DNA from: Polyangiaceae bacterium
GTDB taxonomy: Bacteria > Myxococcota_A > Polyangia > Polyangiales > Polyangiaceae
Length of the DNA: 64,000 nt
Direction of reading: 5' to 3'
NCBI GenBank assembly: GCA_029261965.1
Contig: JAJDAH010000039.1
Location: forward strand, 62,001 to 126,000
The notes below the pieces were generated by a model. It saw only the letters and a program-made list of their open reading frames with translations, was not told the DNA's origin and did not search any database. The position numbers were made by a program, and so were the translations under genes. Shown here piece by piece: positions 8,389 through 17,243 of this stretch (the first letter of the stretch is position 1; each line of letters opens with the position of its first letter).

Positions 8389-8784
8389 TCAGCGGCCGAG
8401 CAGTGCAAAAATCAGAACGGTCAGTGCTAGGGCACTCAAGACTACGGCTATCACGATGACTTGCCAGCGCCCAATGGCCTCGCCTCGCAGCCGCTCGAGG
8501 TCCTCTTTTCGGGCCGCCGCGCGCTCGATTTCTTCGAGCCGTCGGTCGAGGTCTCGTCGAGCCCGTTCCAGCTGCGAAACCCTTTCCTCGATGTCCTCTT
8601 CGTAGCGCTCGGCCGGCGTCGGGGCCGACAAGAGCGTCTGATCTCCCGAGTCGGGCTTGCTGGAGACCCGACTCTTCGGCCCGGAAGCCGCGTCGCTCGG
8701 AGCGTCGGATTTCGTCGTTCGGCGCTCCGCGCTCGGAGCGGTATCGGGCGACGAGGACGCCGGGGTGGATCGCTGTTGGGTCAT
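8389..8784 (-). CDS. Small coiled-coil tail-anchored membrane protein
   Basis: A 131-aa protein from ATG 8784. The first half is Ser/Ala/Pro/Thr-rich and probably disordered. A heptad-patterned, highly charged helix follows (EERVSQLERARRDLDRRLEE), then a single C-terminal hydrophobic segment (WQVIVIAVVLSALALTVLIF) ending at the C-terminus, which looks like a tail anchor. The start is 10 bases after the histidine kinase stop and the gene ends 27 bases before egtB, so it is probably in one transcript with both. The frame is open upstream into the kinase gene, but the ATG at 8784 is the natural start. Function unknown; an accessory to the kinase is an inference. Confidence 0.7.
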   Translation of the reverse strand: MTQQRSTPASSSPDTAPSAERRTTKSDAPSDAASGPKSRVSSKPDSGDQTLLSAPTPAERYEEDIEERVSQLERARRDLDRRLEEIERAAARKEDLERLRGEAIGRWQVIVIAVVLSALALTVLIFALLGR

Positions 8785-8794
8785 CTTCGAATTC

Positions 8795-10399
8795 TCAGGC
8801 GACGGCTTCGGACTCACTCTGGCTGACACTCGGGTCGGGTTGCCGAACCGCTTTGCTCCGCACGGTGAAGACGAACACGCTTCCTTGCGGCTCCGCGGAT
8901 TCTACCCACACCGCCCCACCGTGCGCTTCCGCGATGTTCTTGACCATGGCGAGCCCGATTCCGCTACCGCGCACCCTCTGCTGCTTCGCTTCCCCGCCCC
9001 GAACGAACCGGTCGAAAATCCTCTTGCGCTCGTCCGGGGGAATTCCCGGGCCGTGGTCGGTGACCCGGATCTCGACGCGACGGTCGGTAGCCGCCACCGC
9101 CACCCAGACCTGTCCACCCATCGAAGCATACTTGATGGCATTGTCGACGAGGTTGATGACGGCAATCTCGATCGCCCGTTCGTCGATCCAAGTCGGCGGG
9201 AGATGCGACGCGATGTCGAGCTGGATGGACAGGCTCCCTCTATCGGCGCGCTCGCGACAGACGTCGACCGCGCGGGCCACGACGTCGCCGACGTCGCCCT
9301 CGGCAAACTCGTACGCGGTTTTGCCTTTCTCCAGCCGAGCGAAGTCGAGCACGTTTTCGATCAACGCGCCAAGCCGCTCGCTCTCGTTGACGATGATCTG
9401 AATGTACTGACGTCGCTTGGCGTCGCTTTCCACCCGCCCGCTCTGCAAGAGCTCTCCGAACATGCGCACGAGGGAGAGCGGCGTCTTCAGCTCGTGCGAG
9501 ACGTTGGCCACGAATTCACTCTTGAGGTTCGCCAGTTTCCGTTCGCGCCCGGCCGCGACGAGAATCACGAGGATCCCGGCGACTATGACGAGCATCGACA
9601 AGCCGACGAGCGCGATTTCCAGCGCGCGGCGGCGCTCGACGTTCTCGGCGAGCTCCTGAGCCGAGCTCAGGGTCACGTTCAACCGCCACTTGTAGAGCGT
9701 CGTTTGAAACGGTCGGCCGATCGTGAACTCTCCGGCGCTGAGCGGCGGCCCGAACACAATCAGGCCGTCCTCGTCGACCACGTTCACGCGGCTCTGGTCC
9801 TCTCGCTCGCCGTAGAGCTTCGGCATCAAGCTGTGCACGATGCGGGAGACGTCCTGCCAAGCGACGACGAGAAACTGGTTGTTGTTGTGATCCCGCTGCC
9901 AGTAGCTCAAGAGGAAGTTCTGACCCTCGTAGCTTCCGTGCAAGTGCCGTAGCTGTGCTCGCGGATAAGCCTCGAGCTCCATGGTCGGCAACATGTCGTA
10001 GACCAGAAGCCGACGGAAACGCTCGTCCTCGGGTCCGGGCACCCGCGACCCGAACGCCACGACCTCGTTGGCCCCGTCGGTCACGTTGACGACCAACACC
10101 CCCCGCACCGTCGGCGTCTGGCGGCCCGCAACCCTGAGCCAACGCTCCACCGACGCGCGGTAGTCGGAAACGTCGATTTCCGACGCCACAGCGTCATCCT
10201 GCTCGATGATCATCTTGTCGAGGCGGTCCGCCTTCTCGTTCGCGAGCGACAGAGTCGCCTCGACGACGGACTGCTCGCGAAGCTTCTCGAGCTGAAAGCT
10301 CGTGCGAAACGTGAACCACGCGATGACCCCAACGGCGACGATCATCGCGGGGATCAGGTAGAACGCCAGCGAGCGCTCACGGCGCGCCCCGTCAGCCAT
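8795..10399 (-). CDS. Sensor histidine kinase (orphan, no adjacent response regulator)
   Basis: A 534-aa class I histidine kinase in the inner membrane. It has two membrane helices (about 11-29 and 261-283) bounding a periplasmic sensor domain of roughly 230 residues, then a HisKA domain with the phospho-acceptor in FVANVSHELKTP (H302). The catalytic ATPase domain carries the N box NLVDNAIKY and the G boxes DHGPGIP and GSGIGLAMV. All catalytic motifs are intact. The sensor domain has no recognisable ligand site by eye. No response regulator lies beside it; the flanking genes are a GAF protein upstream and a coiled-coil membrane protein downstream. Confidence 0.92.
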   Translation of the reverse strand: MADGARRERSLAFYLIPAMIVAVGVIAWFTFRTSFQLEKLREQSVVEATLSLANEKADRLDKMIIEQDDAVASEIDVSDYRASVERWLRVAGRQTPTVRGVLVVNVTDGANEVVAFGSRVPGPEDERFRRLLVYDMLPTMELEAYPRAQLRHLHGSYEGQNFLLSYWQRDHNNNQFLVVAWQDVSRIVHSLMPKLYGEREDQSRVNVVDEDGLIVFGPPLSAGEFTIGRPFQTTLYKWRLNVTLSSAQELAENVERRRALEIALVGLSMLVIVAGILVILVAAGRERKLANLKSEFVANVSHELKTPLSLVRMFGELLQSGRVESDAKRRQYIQIIVNESERLGALIENVLDFARLEKGKTAYEFAEGDVGDVVARAVDVCRERADRGSLSIQLDIASHLPPTWIDERAIEIAVINLVDNAIKYASMGGQVWVAVAATDRRVEIRVTDHGPGIPPDERKRIFDRFVRGGEAKQQRVRGSGIGLAMVKNIAEAHGGAVWVESAEPQGSVFVFTVRSKAVRQPDPSVSQSESEAVA

Positions 10400-10473
10400 C
10401 GGTTCTCGAAGTTAACCCGCCAAGCCCAGCGAAACCAATTCGGCGCCGCGTGGGCGCCCGATCGGTTTCAACC

Positions 10474-12147
10474 TCAGCTCGGTAGAACGCTCTCAGCGTC
10501 CACGACGATCGGCCGATTCGCGAGGAATTCCGCGAACTGTTCGCAGATGTATTCGACGGCGTTCGCCTCGCTGTCGGAGAACGGGGTGTCGCCTGCGGGG
10601 TTCGCCAGCTCGACCACGCCCAGGTAGCGGCCCCCTTGGACTGCGGGCCCAATCATCGAGCTCGTGGCGGTCACGCCGAGCTTCTTCCACGCGCCCTCGC
10701 TGAAGTGACTCGGCAGGTCACCCTCGTAGTGGCGCGCCCGCGACGCTCGCATGGACTTTCGCATGAATGCGTCTTCGTCCGGGGTGCGATGCATGAGCAC
10801 GTCGGCGTGCGAAGGGCCGTGGGCTCGCACCACGATGAAGTCGCGCGAGTCGATGTCGAAAACCTGAACGATTATCCCTTCGCAAGGGATGTTCGCGCCG
10901 AGCACGTTGAGCACGAAGTCACAGCCCGCGACGACGTCGGGCATGAAGTGCAGCTCGTGCATGGCTTCGAAGAGCTCGAGGATGAGGTCCTCGCCGCGCC
11001 GACGCGCTGGCTGATGCTCAGCCATCTTTGCGTCGGTCTTTTTCTTCTTTTTCTTGTCGGCCTTCTTCTCGGCTTTCGACTTCTTGGCCTTGGCGGGCTC
11101 GGCTTTGGCGGGCTCGGCTTTGGTGGGCTCGGTCTGGGCCGGCGCGGCCTCGGAGCTGAGCTTCCTCGCAGCCGCGCTCATCGCGGGCTCGTCCGACGGC
11201 GTCGTGACCGAGCTCGGCGGCGCTTCGTCCGAGCCCTTCTTCCGGAACTTGACGACCGGGTTACCGCGCCAGTCCTTCCACGCGAGCGTCGCGATCGGCG
11301 GCCTCTCCGGTTTGCCCTCGAACTTGTGGTCGAAAACAGCGAGCTGAACGAATTTGCCCGCGGGCTTTTCGTCGAGCTTGGCGGCGACGTCGTTGAACTG
11401 CATCCAGAGTAGGATTTCGACCGACGCCTTCAACGTCCCCGGAGCGACGCTGTAGGCGATCTCGCGGTAGGTGATTGGACTCGCCTCGCTACGCTCCTCG
11501 CTGCGCTGCCGAACGATTTCGAACTCTGGCAGGCTTGCCTTCTCGCCCTCTGCGGGCTCCGCTTTTGCAGGCTCCGCTTTCGCGGGCTCCGCTTTGGTGG
11601 GCTCGGCTTTTGCTGCGTCCGGCTTCTTCGGATCGGCAGCGGCAACCGGCTCGGCCGGGCTCGGCTTCGCCTTTTCGGACTTGCCCGCGTCGCCGGCTGG
11701 AGGAGGGACCGCGTCGTCGGGGATCTTGATGGGCGAGCTCGCTTTGCTCGCCGCCGAGACCGCTGCGAGCGCGCCGCTCGACTGAGACGCGCCGTTGCCA
11801 CCGGGTGGAGGCTGGCTCGGCGACGGCCTCGGGGGGAACGACTGGGGTCGAACGGACCCCTTGTCCGGCGGCGCCGTCGACGGCGAGTTCTTCCGAACCT
11901 CGGCTTCGTCGCTCAGGGCCGCGTCCTGCGGCGCGCGATTGACCACGTACCGAAGCCGGGCGGCCGGATCCACCGCGCGGTAGCCGTTATCCAGAAGCTC
12001 GATCGAAAATCGAGAGAGTGGGCCAGACTCGCCCTTGAGTCGGCGAGCCTCTTGTAGCGCGGCCTGCCATTGCTTTGCCTCGACGCAGAGCTTCTGGGCG
12101 GCGGCCACGTCCCCGCCCACGCGGGAGACTTCAACGTACCAGCGCAT
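10474..12147 (-). CDS. GAF-domain protein with long Ala/Lys/Glu/Pro repeat linker
   Basis: A 557-aa protein from ATG 12147 (MRWYVEVSRVGGD), with a small N-terminal domain, long low-complexity linkers, a middle beta-rich domain (about SVAPGTLKASVEILLWMQFN) and a C-terminal GAF domain of about 160 residues (LILELFEAMHELHFM to EYICEQFAEFLANR). The linkers hold repeated AEPAK/AEPTK pentapeptides at two separate places and a Lys-rich block just before the GAF domain. GAF domains bind small ligands or redox groups; no haem or iron-sulfur ligand pattern stands out. An upstream in-frame extension exists, but ATG 12147 matches the start of the folded domain. It is 74 bases upstream of the histidine kinase on the same strand. 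Confidence 0.75.
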   Translation of the reverse strand: MRWYVEVSRVGGDVAAAQKLCVEAKQWQAALQEARRLKGESGPLSRFSIELLDNGYRAVDPAARLRYVVNRAPQDAALSDEAEVRKNSPSTAPPDKGSVRPQSFPPRPSPSQPPPGGNGASQSSGALAAVSAASKASSPIKIPDDAVPPPAGDAGKSEKAKPSPAEPVAAADPKKPDAAKAEPTKAEPAKAEPAKAEPAEGEKASLPEFEIVRQRSEERSEASPITYREIAYSVAPGTLKASVEILLWMQFNDVAAKLDEKPAGKFVQLAVFDHKFEGKPERPPIATLAWKDWRGNPVVKFRKKGSDEAPPSSVTTPSDEPAMSAAARKLSSEAAPAQTEPTKAEPAKAEPAKAKKSKAEKKADKKKKKKTDAKMAEHQPARRRGEDLILELFEAMHELHFMPDVVAGCDFVLNVLGANIPCEGIIVQVFDIDSRDFIVVRAHGPSHADVLMHRTPDEDAFMRKSMRASRARHYEGDLPSHFSEGAWKKLGVTATSSMIGPAVQGGRYLGVVELANPAGDTPFSDSEANAVEYICEQFAEFLANRPIVVDAESVLPS

Positions 12148-12324
12148 TTCTATGAGAGTTCCGCCGAGAACGGGGGACCGGTAGTAGAACGCCTCCATGC
12201 CCGCCGAGCAAGGGGCTTTGCAGGAAAATTTAATGATTCCCGAACCCCTCGCGGTGAACGGACGTGCGGTCGTCCTGCTCGAAGGTGCTTGCGCGGGCCC
12301 CAGCCCCTCGCTAGGCGGGGCGAG

Positions 12325-14493
12325 ATGACGACGACGCACGAAATGCGCCGGGTCGGGCTCGCCGCACGTCTCGAGCCGGCACTTTTCGCACTCGTCGCCG
12401 GCGGCGTCACCCTCGCCATTGCTTGCATCTTCTATTCATCGATCCGCCTGCAGACGCACTTTGGTTCGCTATCGCTTCGACCCGAGGGCTGGGATGCCGC
12501 GGTCTCCGGCGCACTCCTCGGCGAGTGGTCCGCGCCACTCGACGACGTCTTCATTCACTTCGACTTCGCTCGAGCCGCCGCGCGCGGGTATCCGTTTCAG
12601 TGGTCCGAGGGCAACGGGTACTCGAGCGGAGGCACGAGTCTGCTCTACCCCTCGGTGCTGGCGTTCGGCTACTGGATCGGTTTCCGTCAGCTGCACCTGA
12701 TGGTCTGGGCGGGCATCGTCGCCTGCGTCTGCGTCTTCGCCACCTTGCTGGCGAGCCGTCGAATGTTCGGCGCCCTGCCCCGGTGGACCAGCTACCTCGC
12801 CCCGCCGATCTTCCTGGGGGTCGGTGCGCTGAGTTGGTCGCTCTTCAGCGGGATGGAGGTGGCGCTGCTCATCGCCATTTGGGCCGGCGCCTTGATCGCT
12901 TGGGACGACCTCCTGCGCGTGCCCGAGGCGGGCGAAGTGTCTCGGCCACAACTCGGCGCGCTCGTGCTCGGAATTTGGGGCGCGCTCCTGGTCGCCACGA
13001 GACCCGAAGCCGCGACGACCGTGGCGCTGTTTTCCCTCTCCGCGGCCGCAGCTTTCTGGAAGCGCCGTGGAGCTGGTGCCGCGACCCGCGTGCTCTTGCT
13101 TTCGGCGCTTCCCGGCGTCGCGGTGCTCGTCGTTCAAGCGTTCGCCAACTGGGCATTGACCGGCGACACGTCGGCGGCGGGCGCCTTGGCGAAACTCGAG
13201 CTCCACCACCCTCACCTGTCCGGGCAACAAGTGTGGGACGCTTGGAAGTTTCACGTCGGCTACCAAGTCATGCGCGTCACGCACTATCACCTCTCTCTGG
13301 TGCCGGGGTATGGCTGGGCGCTCTGGGCGCTCGCCGTGGTGCCCCTCGCGACGAAGAAGACGCGTCGCTACGCCGCGTTGCTCTGGGGCAGTGCCGCACT
13401 CTGGATCCTCACGGTGGCGCTAAACGGCCAAGTTCGCTGGCAGAACGAGCGCTACACGATGCCGGCCGTCGCCTGGCTGTTGCTCGCTGCGGCGCTCGGC
13501 GTGGCCGTGCTTTTGACTCACGCTTACGCCCGAGGCCGCCGCGGCACGTTCTTTCGCGCGGCGAGCATCGTCGTCGCCGTAGGCGCGGTGGGTGTGCTCG
13601 CGTGGCAGCAGCTACCGCGCTACCGCGAGCAGGTTTGGTTCTTCGGACGGGCCTCGCGAAACATCAGAGACCAGCACGTGCTCACCGGTCGCCTCTTGCG
13701 CCGAATCAACCCTCGGCCGAGCCGCGTCCTGGTGGGCGACGCCGGGGCGATCCCCTACATGGCGGACATTCCCGCCCTCGACATCATCGGGCTCGGCGGC
13801 TACCGACAAATGCCCTTCGCTCGGGCGACCCGATGGGGCATCGCTGGTGCCATCGAGCTCATCGAGCGCATCCCGCCGCGCGAGCGCCCCGACGTGCTCG
13901 CGATCTACCCGTCGTGGTGGGGCGACATGCCGCTCTGGTTCGGCGACCGCGTGCTGGATGTGCCGGTCCGCGGCAACGTGATTTGTGGTGGTCCGACGAA
14001 GGTCGTGTACGAACCGCGTTGGGGGCCCCTCGACGGCAGCGCCCAGCCGTTCTCCACCCAGCCGGACGAAGTCGTCGTGGACGAGCTCGACTTCGCCGAC
14101 ATGGTGAGCGAACGCGAGCACCGCTACGAGATCTCGCGGCCCGTCACCGGCTTTCTCGCGATGAAAATGTTGCCGCATCCTGGCCGACCGGCTCGGGACC
14201 TCTGGGACGGCGGCCGGATCATTCCTCCGGGCGTGAGTGAAACGTTCGAGCTCGGGGGCTTCACGGCGGGTAAACCCGTCAGGCTCGTCGTGCGCACGGC
14301 CGCACCGCAGCCGTCACGCATCGACGTCATCGCCGACGGAAAACCCGTGGCGACGATCGACATCGAAGCCACCGACGGCTGGAGCGAAAAATCGATCGAT
14401 CTCGGCGAGGTCGGCGACCGCATCGAGATCCGACTCGACGCTCGAGAACACGAACACACGCTCTATCACCTCTGGGCAGTGCAACCTCGGTGA
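12325..14493 (+). CDS. Polytopic membrane protein, GT-C glycosyltransferase-like
   Basis: A 722-aa membrane protein with about ten hydrophobic segments in the first 500 residues and a soluble beta-rich C-terminal domain. Early in the protein, between the first two helices, is the sequence DDVFIHFDFARAAARGYPF followed by GGTSLLYP. That acidic pair in the first external loop, with the aromatic and GxxSxLxP region after it, is the hallmark of GT-C transferases (ArnT, PMT and AftB-like), which use polyprenyl-phosphate sugars and act on the periplasmic face. ATG 12325 follows a GC-rich AGGCGGGGCGAG stretch and is preferred over upstream in-frame starts. The stop codon overlaps the GTG start of the next gene, so the two are translationally coupled. 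Acceptor and sugar are unknown. Confidence 0.75.
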   Translation: MTTTHEMRRVGLAARLEPALFALVAGGVTLAIACIFYSSIRLQTHFGSLSLRPEGWDAAVSGALLGEWSAPLDDVFIHFDFARAAARGYPFQWSEGNGYSSGGTSLLYPSVLAFGYWIGFRQLHLMVWAGIVACVCVFATLLASRRMFGALPRWTSYLAPPIFLGVGALSWSLFSGMEVALLIAIWAGALIAWDDLLRVPEAGEVSRPQLGALVLGIWGALLVATRPEAATTVALFSLSAAAAFWKRRGAGAATRVLLLSALPGVAVLVVQAFANWALTGDTSAAGALAKLELHHPHLSGQQVWDAWKFHVGYQVMRVTHYHLSLVPGYGWALWALAVVPLATKKTRRYAALLWGSAALWILTVALNGQVRWQNERYTMPAVAWLLLAAALGVAVLLTHAYARGRRGTFFRAASIVVAVGAVGVLAWQQLPRYREQVWFFGRASRNIRDQHVLTGRLLRRINPRPSRVLVGDAGAIPYMADIPALDIIGLGGYRQMPFARATRWGIAGAIELIERIPPRERPDVLAIYPSWWGDMPLWFGDRVLDVPVRGNVICGGPTKVVYEPRWGPLDGSAQPFSTQPDEVVVDELDFADMVSEREHRYEISRPVTGFLAMKMLPHPGRPARDLWDGGRIIPPGVSETFELGGFTAGKPVRLVVRTAAPQPSRIDVIADGKPVATIDIEATDGWSEKSIDLGEVGDRIEIRLDAREHEHTLYHLWAVQPR

Positions 14494-16541
14494 CGACCCC
14501 CCTCGGGACGTTTGGCGCGCCGCCGGACACGGTCGCGTGGGTCGCCCTGATGGCCGCAGTCCTCACCCTGAGCGCCGGCTTCCTTTTTCGCGACCAACTT
14601 CGTCGTGTTCCGAACAACACCATCGTTGCCGGCCTGGCCCTCGGCGCCGCGCTCTTGTCGATCGGCTACGTCGCCTACTACCTCCGTGGCGGCCCGCGAA
14701 TCATCGACGCCACGAGCTATTGGCTCGAAGCCCGAGCGTTGGCCACCGGGCAATTGGCGCTCGACGTGCCGGATCCCGGAGCCGCGTTCCGAGGCCGATT
14801 CCTCGTGCCGACGCCCGACGGCCGTTTGAGCGTCATCTTCCCGCCGGGCTACCCGGCAGCCCTCGCGCTCGGTTTCGTGGCGGGGGTGCCCATGCTCGTC
14901 GGTCCCGCGATCGCCGCGGCTTTGGTGGTCGCCACTCATTGGCTCGCCCGTCAGATCTTCGACCGCGAAGTCGCGCTGGTGGCCGCGACGCTGTCGATGT
15001 TTTGCGCCGCGCTCCGCTACCACACCGCCGACACCATGTCGCACGGGTGGGCGGCGCTACTTTTGACGCTCACGCTGGCTAGCGCGATGCGCGGGACGCG
15101 AGGTTGGGCGCTGGTGTCGGGGCTCGCGCTCGGCTGGCTCGTCGCCACCCGACCAGTCACCGGCGTCGTCGTCGCTTTCATCGCGGCTTGGTTGGCGCTC
15201 CGCCACGCAGAGGGACGCCGCCTACGCCTTCTGCTCTTCGCCGGGGCGACGATCCCCGGCGTTTTGCTGCTCGTCGCGCACCAGAGCGCGGCGACGGGCT
15301 CGATCACCGGCTCGAGTCAGCTTCTGTACTATTCGCTGGCCGACGGTCCGCCGGGTTGCTTCAAGTGGGGAGTCGGGGCGGGCATCGGGTGCTTGCACGA
15401 GCACGGCGACTTCGTGCGCTCGCACCTCCCCGACGGCTACGGCCCGAAAGAGCTCGTTCTGACCACGGTTCGACGGCTCCGATACCACTGGCTCGACATC
15501 GCCAACGCCGAGCCTCTAGCCCTGCTCGTGCCCTTCGCCGCGGTCGCTACGTGGCGGGTGGCGCGCGCCAGAGCGCTATCGCTCGTCGCCATCGGGGTGG
15601 TGGTCGCCTATGCGCCGTTCTACTTCGACGGAAACTACCCCGGTGGAGGTGCGCGCATGCTCGCGGACGCGCTTCCCGTCGAGCACGTGCTCTTGGCCTG
15701 GGCCATTCACCGTTTCAGCCTCGCCAGGTACCTAATCCCCGCGTCGCTCGTCGGGTTTGCCCTTCACGCCGCCTACGACCACCTCGACTTGCAGGCGCGA
15801 GAAGGGGGCCGGCCGATGTTCGAGCCCCACGTGCTCGCCGACGCCGGCGTTCGCTCCGGCATCGTGCTGGTCGACACGGACCACGGCTTCAACCTCGGTT
15901 TCGACCCGGGTGCTGGGCTCGTCGTCGCTCGCTACTCTGGCGACGCACACGCCGCTCTGTTGTGGAACGGGCTCGGTCGCCCCGAAGTCCACCGGTACCT
16001 CTACGACTTCGATGGTCGTCCGCCGCGGGTCGAAGCGTACGAGCCACCGGACATCGCTGGCCTCGAGGCTTTGCGCTTCGAGGCCGAGGCCTTGTGGCCC
16101 CCCCTCTCGGTGTCCGGGGGATGGGTGCATCCAGCGTTCGTGGCGACGCGCTGCGAGTCGAACGGACGCGGGCTTCGTCTTCGAGCTTCACGAGGATCCG
16201 CCGTGGAAGTCTGGGTCGACATCCATGCGCCTTCGCCCGGCATGTACGTCGTCGAAGCCGTGTGGCTTCCAGCCGAACAGAGCGAGCCCTACCAAGCCGA
16301 GGTCACCGCCGTGACGGCGAGCGGCCACGGACCGCCGATTCCCGACCCTCGCGCAAGGCAGAGCGGAGCGTCGAGCAGCGCGATCCCGGGCGGCCAGACT
16401 ACGGAGATGGATGCTTGTCGGGTGTGGGCCTCGGCCCCCATCGCACTGGAGGGGCAGGTCTCGGTGCGGCTCGACTCGAAGGGGGAAAACGCAGTGCTCG
16501 ACGCCCTGCGGGTGGTCCCAGCGGCCCAGCGGCCCGAGTGA
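14490..16541 (+). CDS. Second GT-C-like polytopic membrane protein
   Basis: A 683-aa membrane protein starting at GTG 14490, which overlaps the previous gene's TGA by four bases. The first 420 residues carry about nine to eleven hydrophobic helices. Near the N-terminus is YLRGGPRIIDATSYWLEARA followed by FPPGYPAALALG, which fits the first-loop acidic motif and aromatic/Pro region of GT-C enzymes. The C-terminal 250 residues are soluble and beta-rich, perhaps a carbohydrate-binding module. Together with its partner it probably modifies an envelope glycan or lipid. No polyprenyl-phosphate sugar synthase lies nearby, so the donor must be made elsewhere. Confidence 0.7.
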   Translation: MTTPLGTFGAPPDTVAWVALMAAVLTLSAGFLFRDQLRRVPNNTIVAGLALGAALLSIGYVAYYLRGGPRIIDATSYWLEARALATGQLALDVPDPGAAFRGRFLVPTPDGRLSVIFPPGYPAALALGFVAGVPMLVGPAIAAALVVATHWLARQIFDREVALVAATLSMFCAALRYHTADTMSHGWAALLLTLTLASAMRGTRGWALVSGLALGWLVATRPVTGVVVAFIAAWLALRHAEGRRLRLLLFAGATIPGVLLLVAHQSAATGSITGSSQLLYYSLADGPPGCFKWGVGAGIGCLHEHGDFVRSHLPDGYGPKELVLTTVRRLRYHWLDIANAEPLALLVPFAAVATWRVARARALSLVAIGVVVAYAPFYFDGNYPGGGARMLADALPVEHVLLAWAIHRFSLARYLIPASLVGFALHAAYDHLDLQAREGGRPMFEPHVLADAGVRSGIVLVDTDHGFNLGFDPGAGLVVARYSGDAHAALLWNGLGRPEVHRYLYDFDGRPPRVEAYEPPDIAGLEALRFEAEALWPPLSVSGGWVHPAFVATRCESNGRGLRLRASRGSAVEVWVDIHAPSPGMYVVEAVWLPAEQSEPYQAEVTAVTASGHGPPIPDPRARQSGASSSAIPGGQTTEMDACRVWASAPIALEGQVSVRLDSKGENAVLDALRVVPAAQRPE

Positions 16542-16568
16542 CCGTGAAGCCCAAGCCCTGGAAAGACA

Positions 16569-16599
16569 TTGACATTTCAGGTGTTTGGAGAAAACATTT
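16569..16599 (+). promoter_or_regulatory. Candidate sigma-70 promoter for the IHF-like gene
   Basis: A perfect TTGACA (16569-16574) is followed 17-19 bases on by an A/T-rich AAACATTTT stretch that could serve as a weak -10 element. It lies in the 86-base gap between the second GT-C gene and ATG 16628, giving a leader of about 20-25 bases. The -10 match is poor, so this is a candidate only. Confidence 0.4.
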
Positions 16600-16627
16600 T
16601 CCCCTGGCGGGAGCGGGACTTGAGCCA

Positions 16628-16966
<339 letters not shown>

Positions 16967-17161
16967 CTCGGTTAGCCGGCGCGTAAGCACATTCGATCAC
17001 TGACGAAATCGCGTTGCTAGTGTCGCGTCTCGAAAGTCGCGAAGCGAATTCGCGCGGCGCGTATTCTCGTAAAGCTCGGGATTTCGGCCGGAGACGCGGC
17101 ACTCGCGGTGCGAAGCAGCGCAAGGAAACAGGGGAAGGGGCTGTCTAGAGCAGTGGCGACC

Positions 17162-17207
17162 CGTAACCGCTGGCGGCCCTCACCCCGGGGGGCCGCCGGC
17201 GGTTACG
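17162..17207 (+). terminator. Intrinsic terminator after the IHF-like gene
   Basis: A 17-bp stem with a single T-G wobble (arms 17162-17178 and 17191-17207) encloses a 12-base loop, and is followed by a T-rich run (attgttactttt). It sits between the IHF-like gene and tyrS, so tyrS probably has its own promoter downstream or relies on read-through. No T-box-like structure is visible in the remaining 36 bases. Confidence 0.8.
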
Positions 17208-17243
17208 ATTGTTACTTTTGAGACAGACCACTAGCTTCGGCGC

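Noticed and set aside
15104-16627. Long extension of the IHF-like frame
   Set aside because: This is a shadow in another frame of the second GT-C-like gene; MTKSELI at 16628 is the family start.
16967-17243. T-box riboswitch or tRNA upstream of tyrS
   Set aside because: The only structure is the 17-bp terminator for the IHF-like gene; no T-box sequence or cloverleaf could be drawn.
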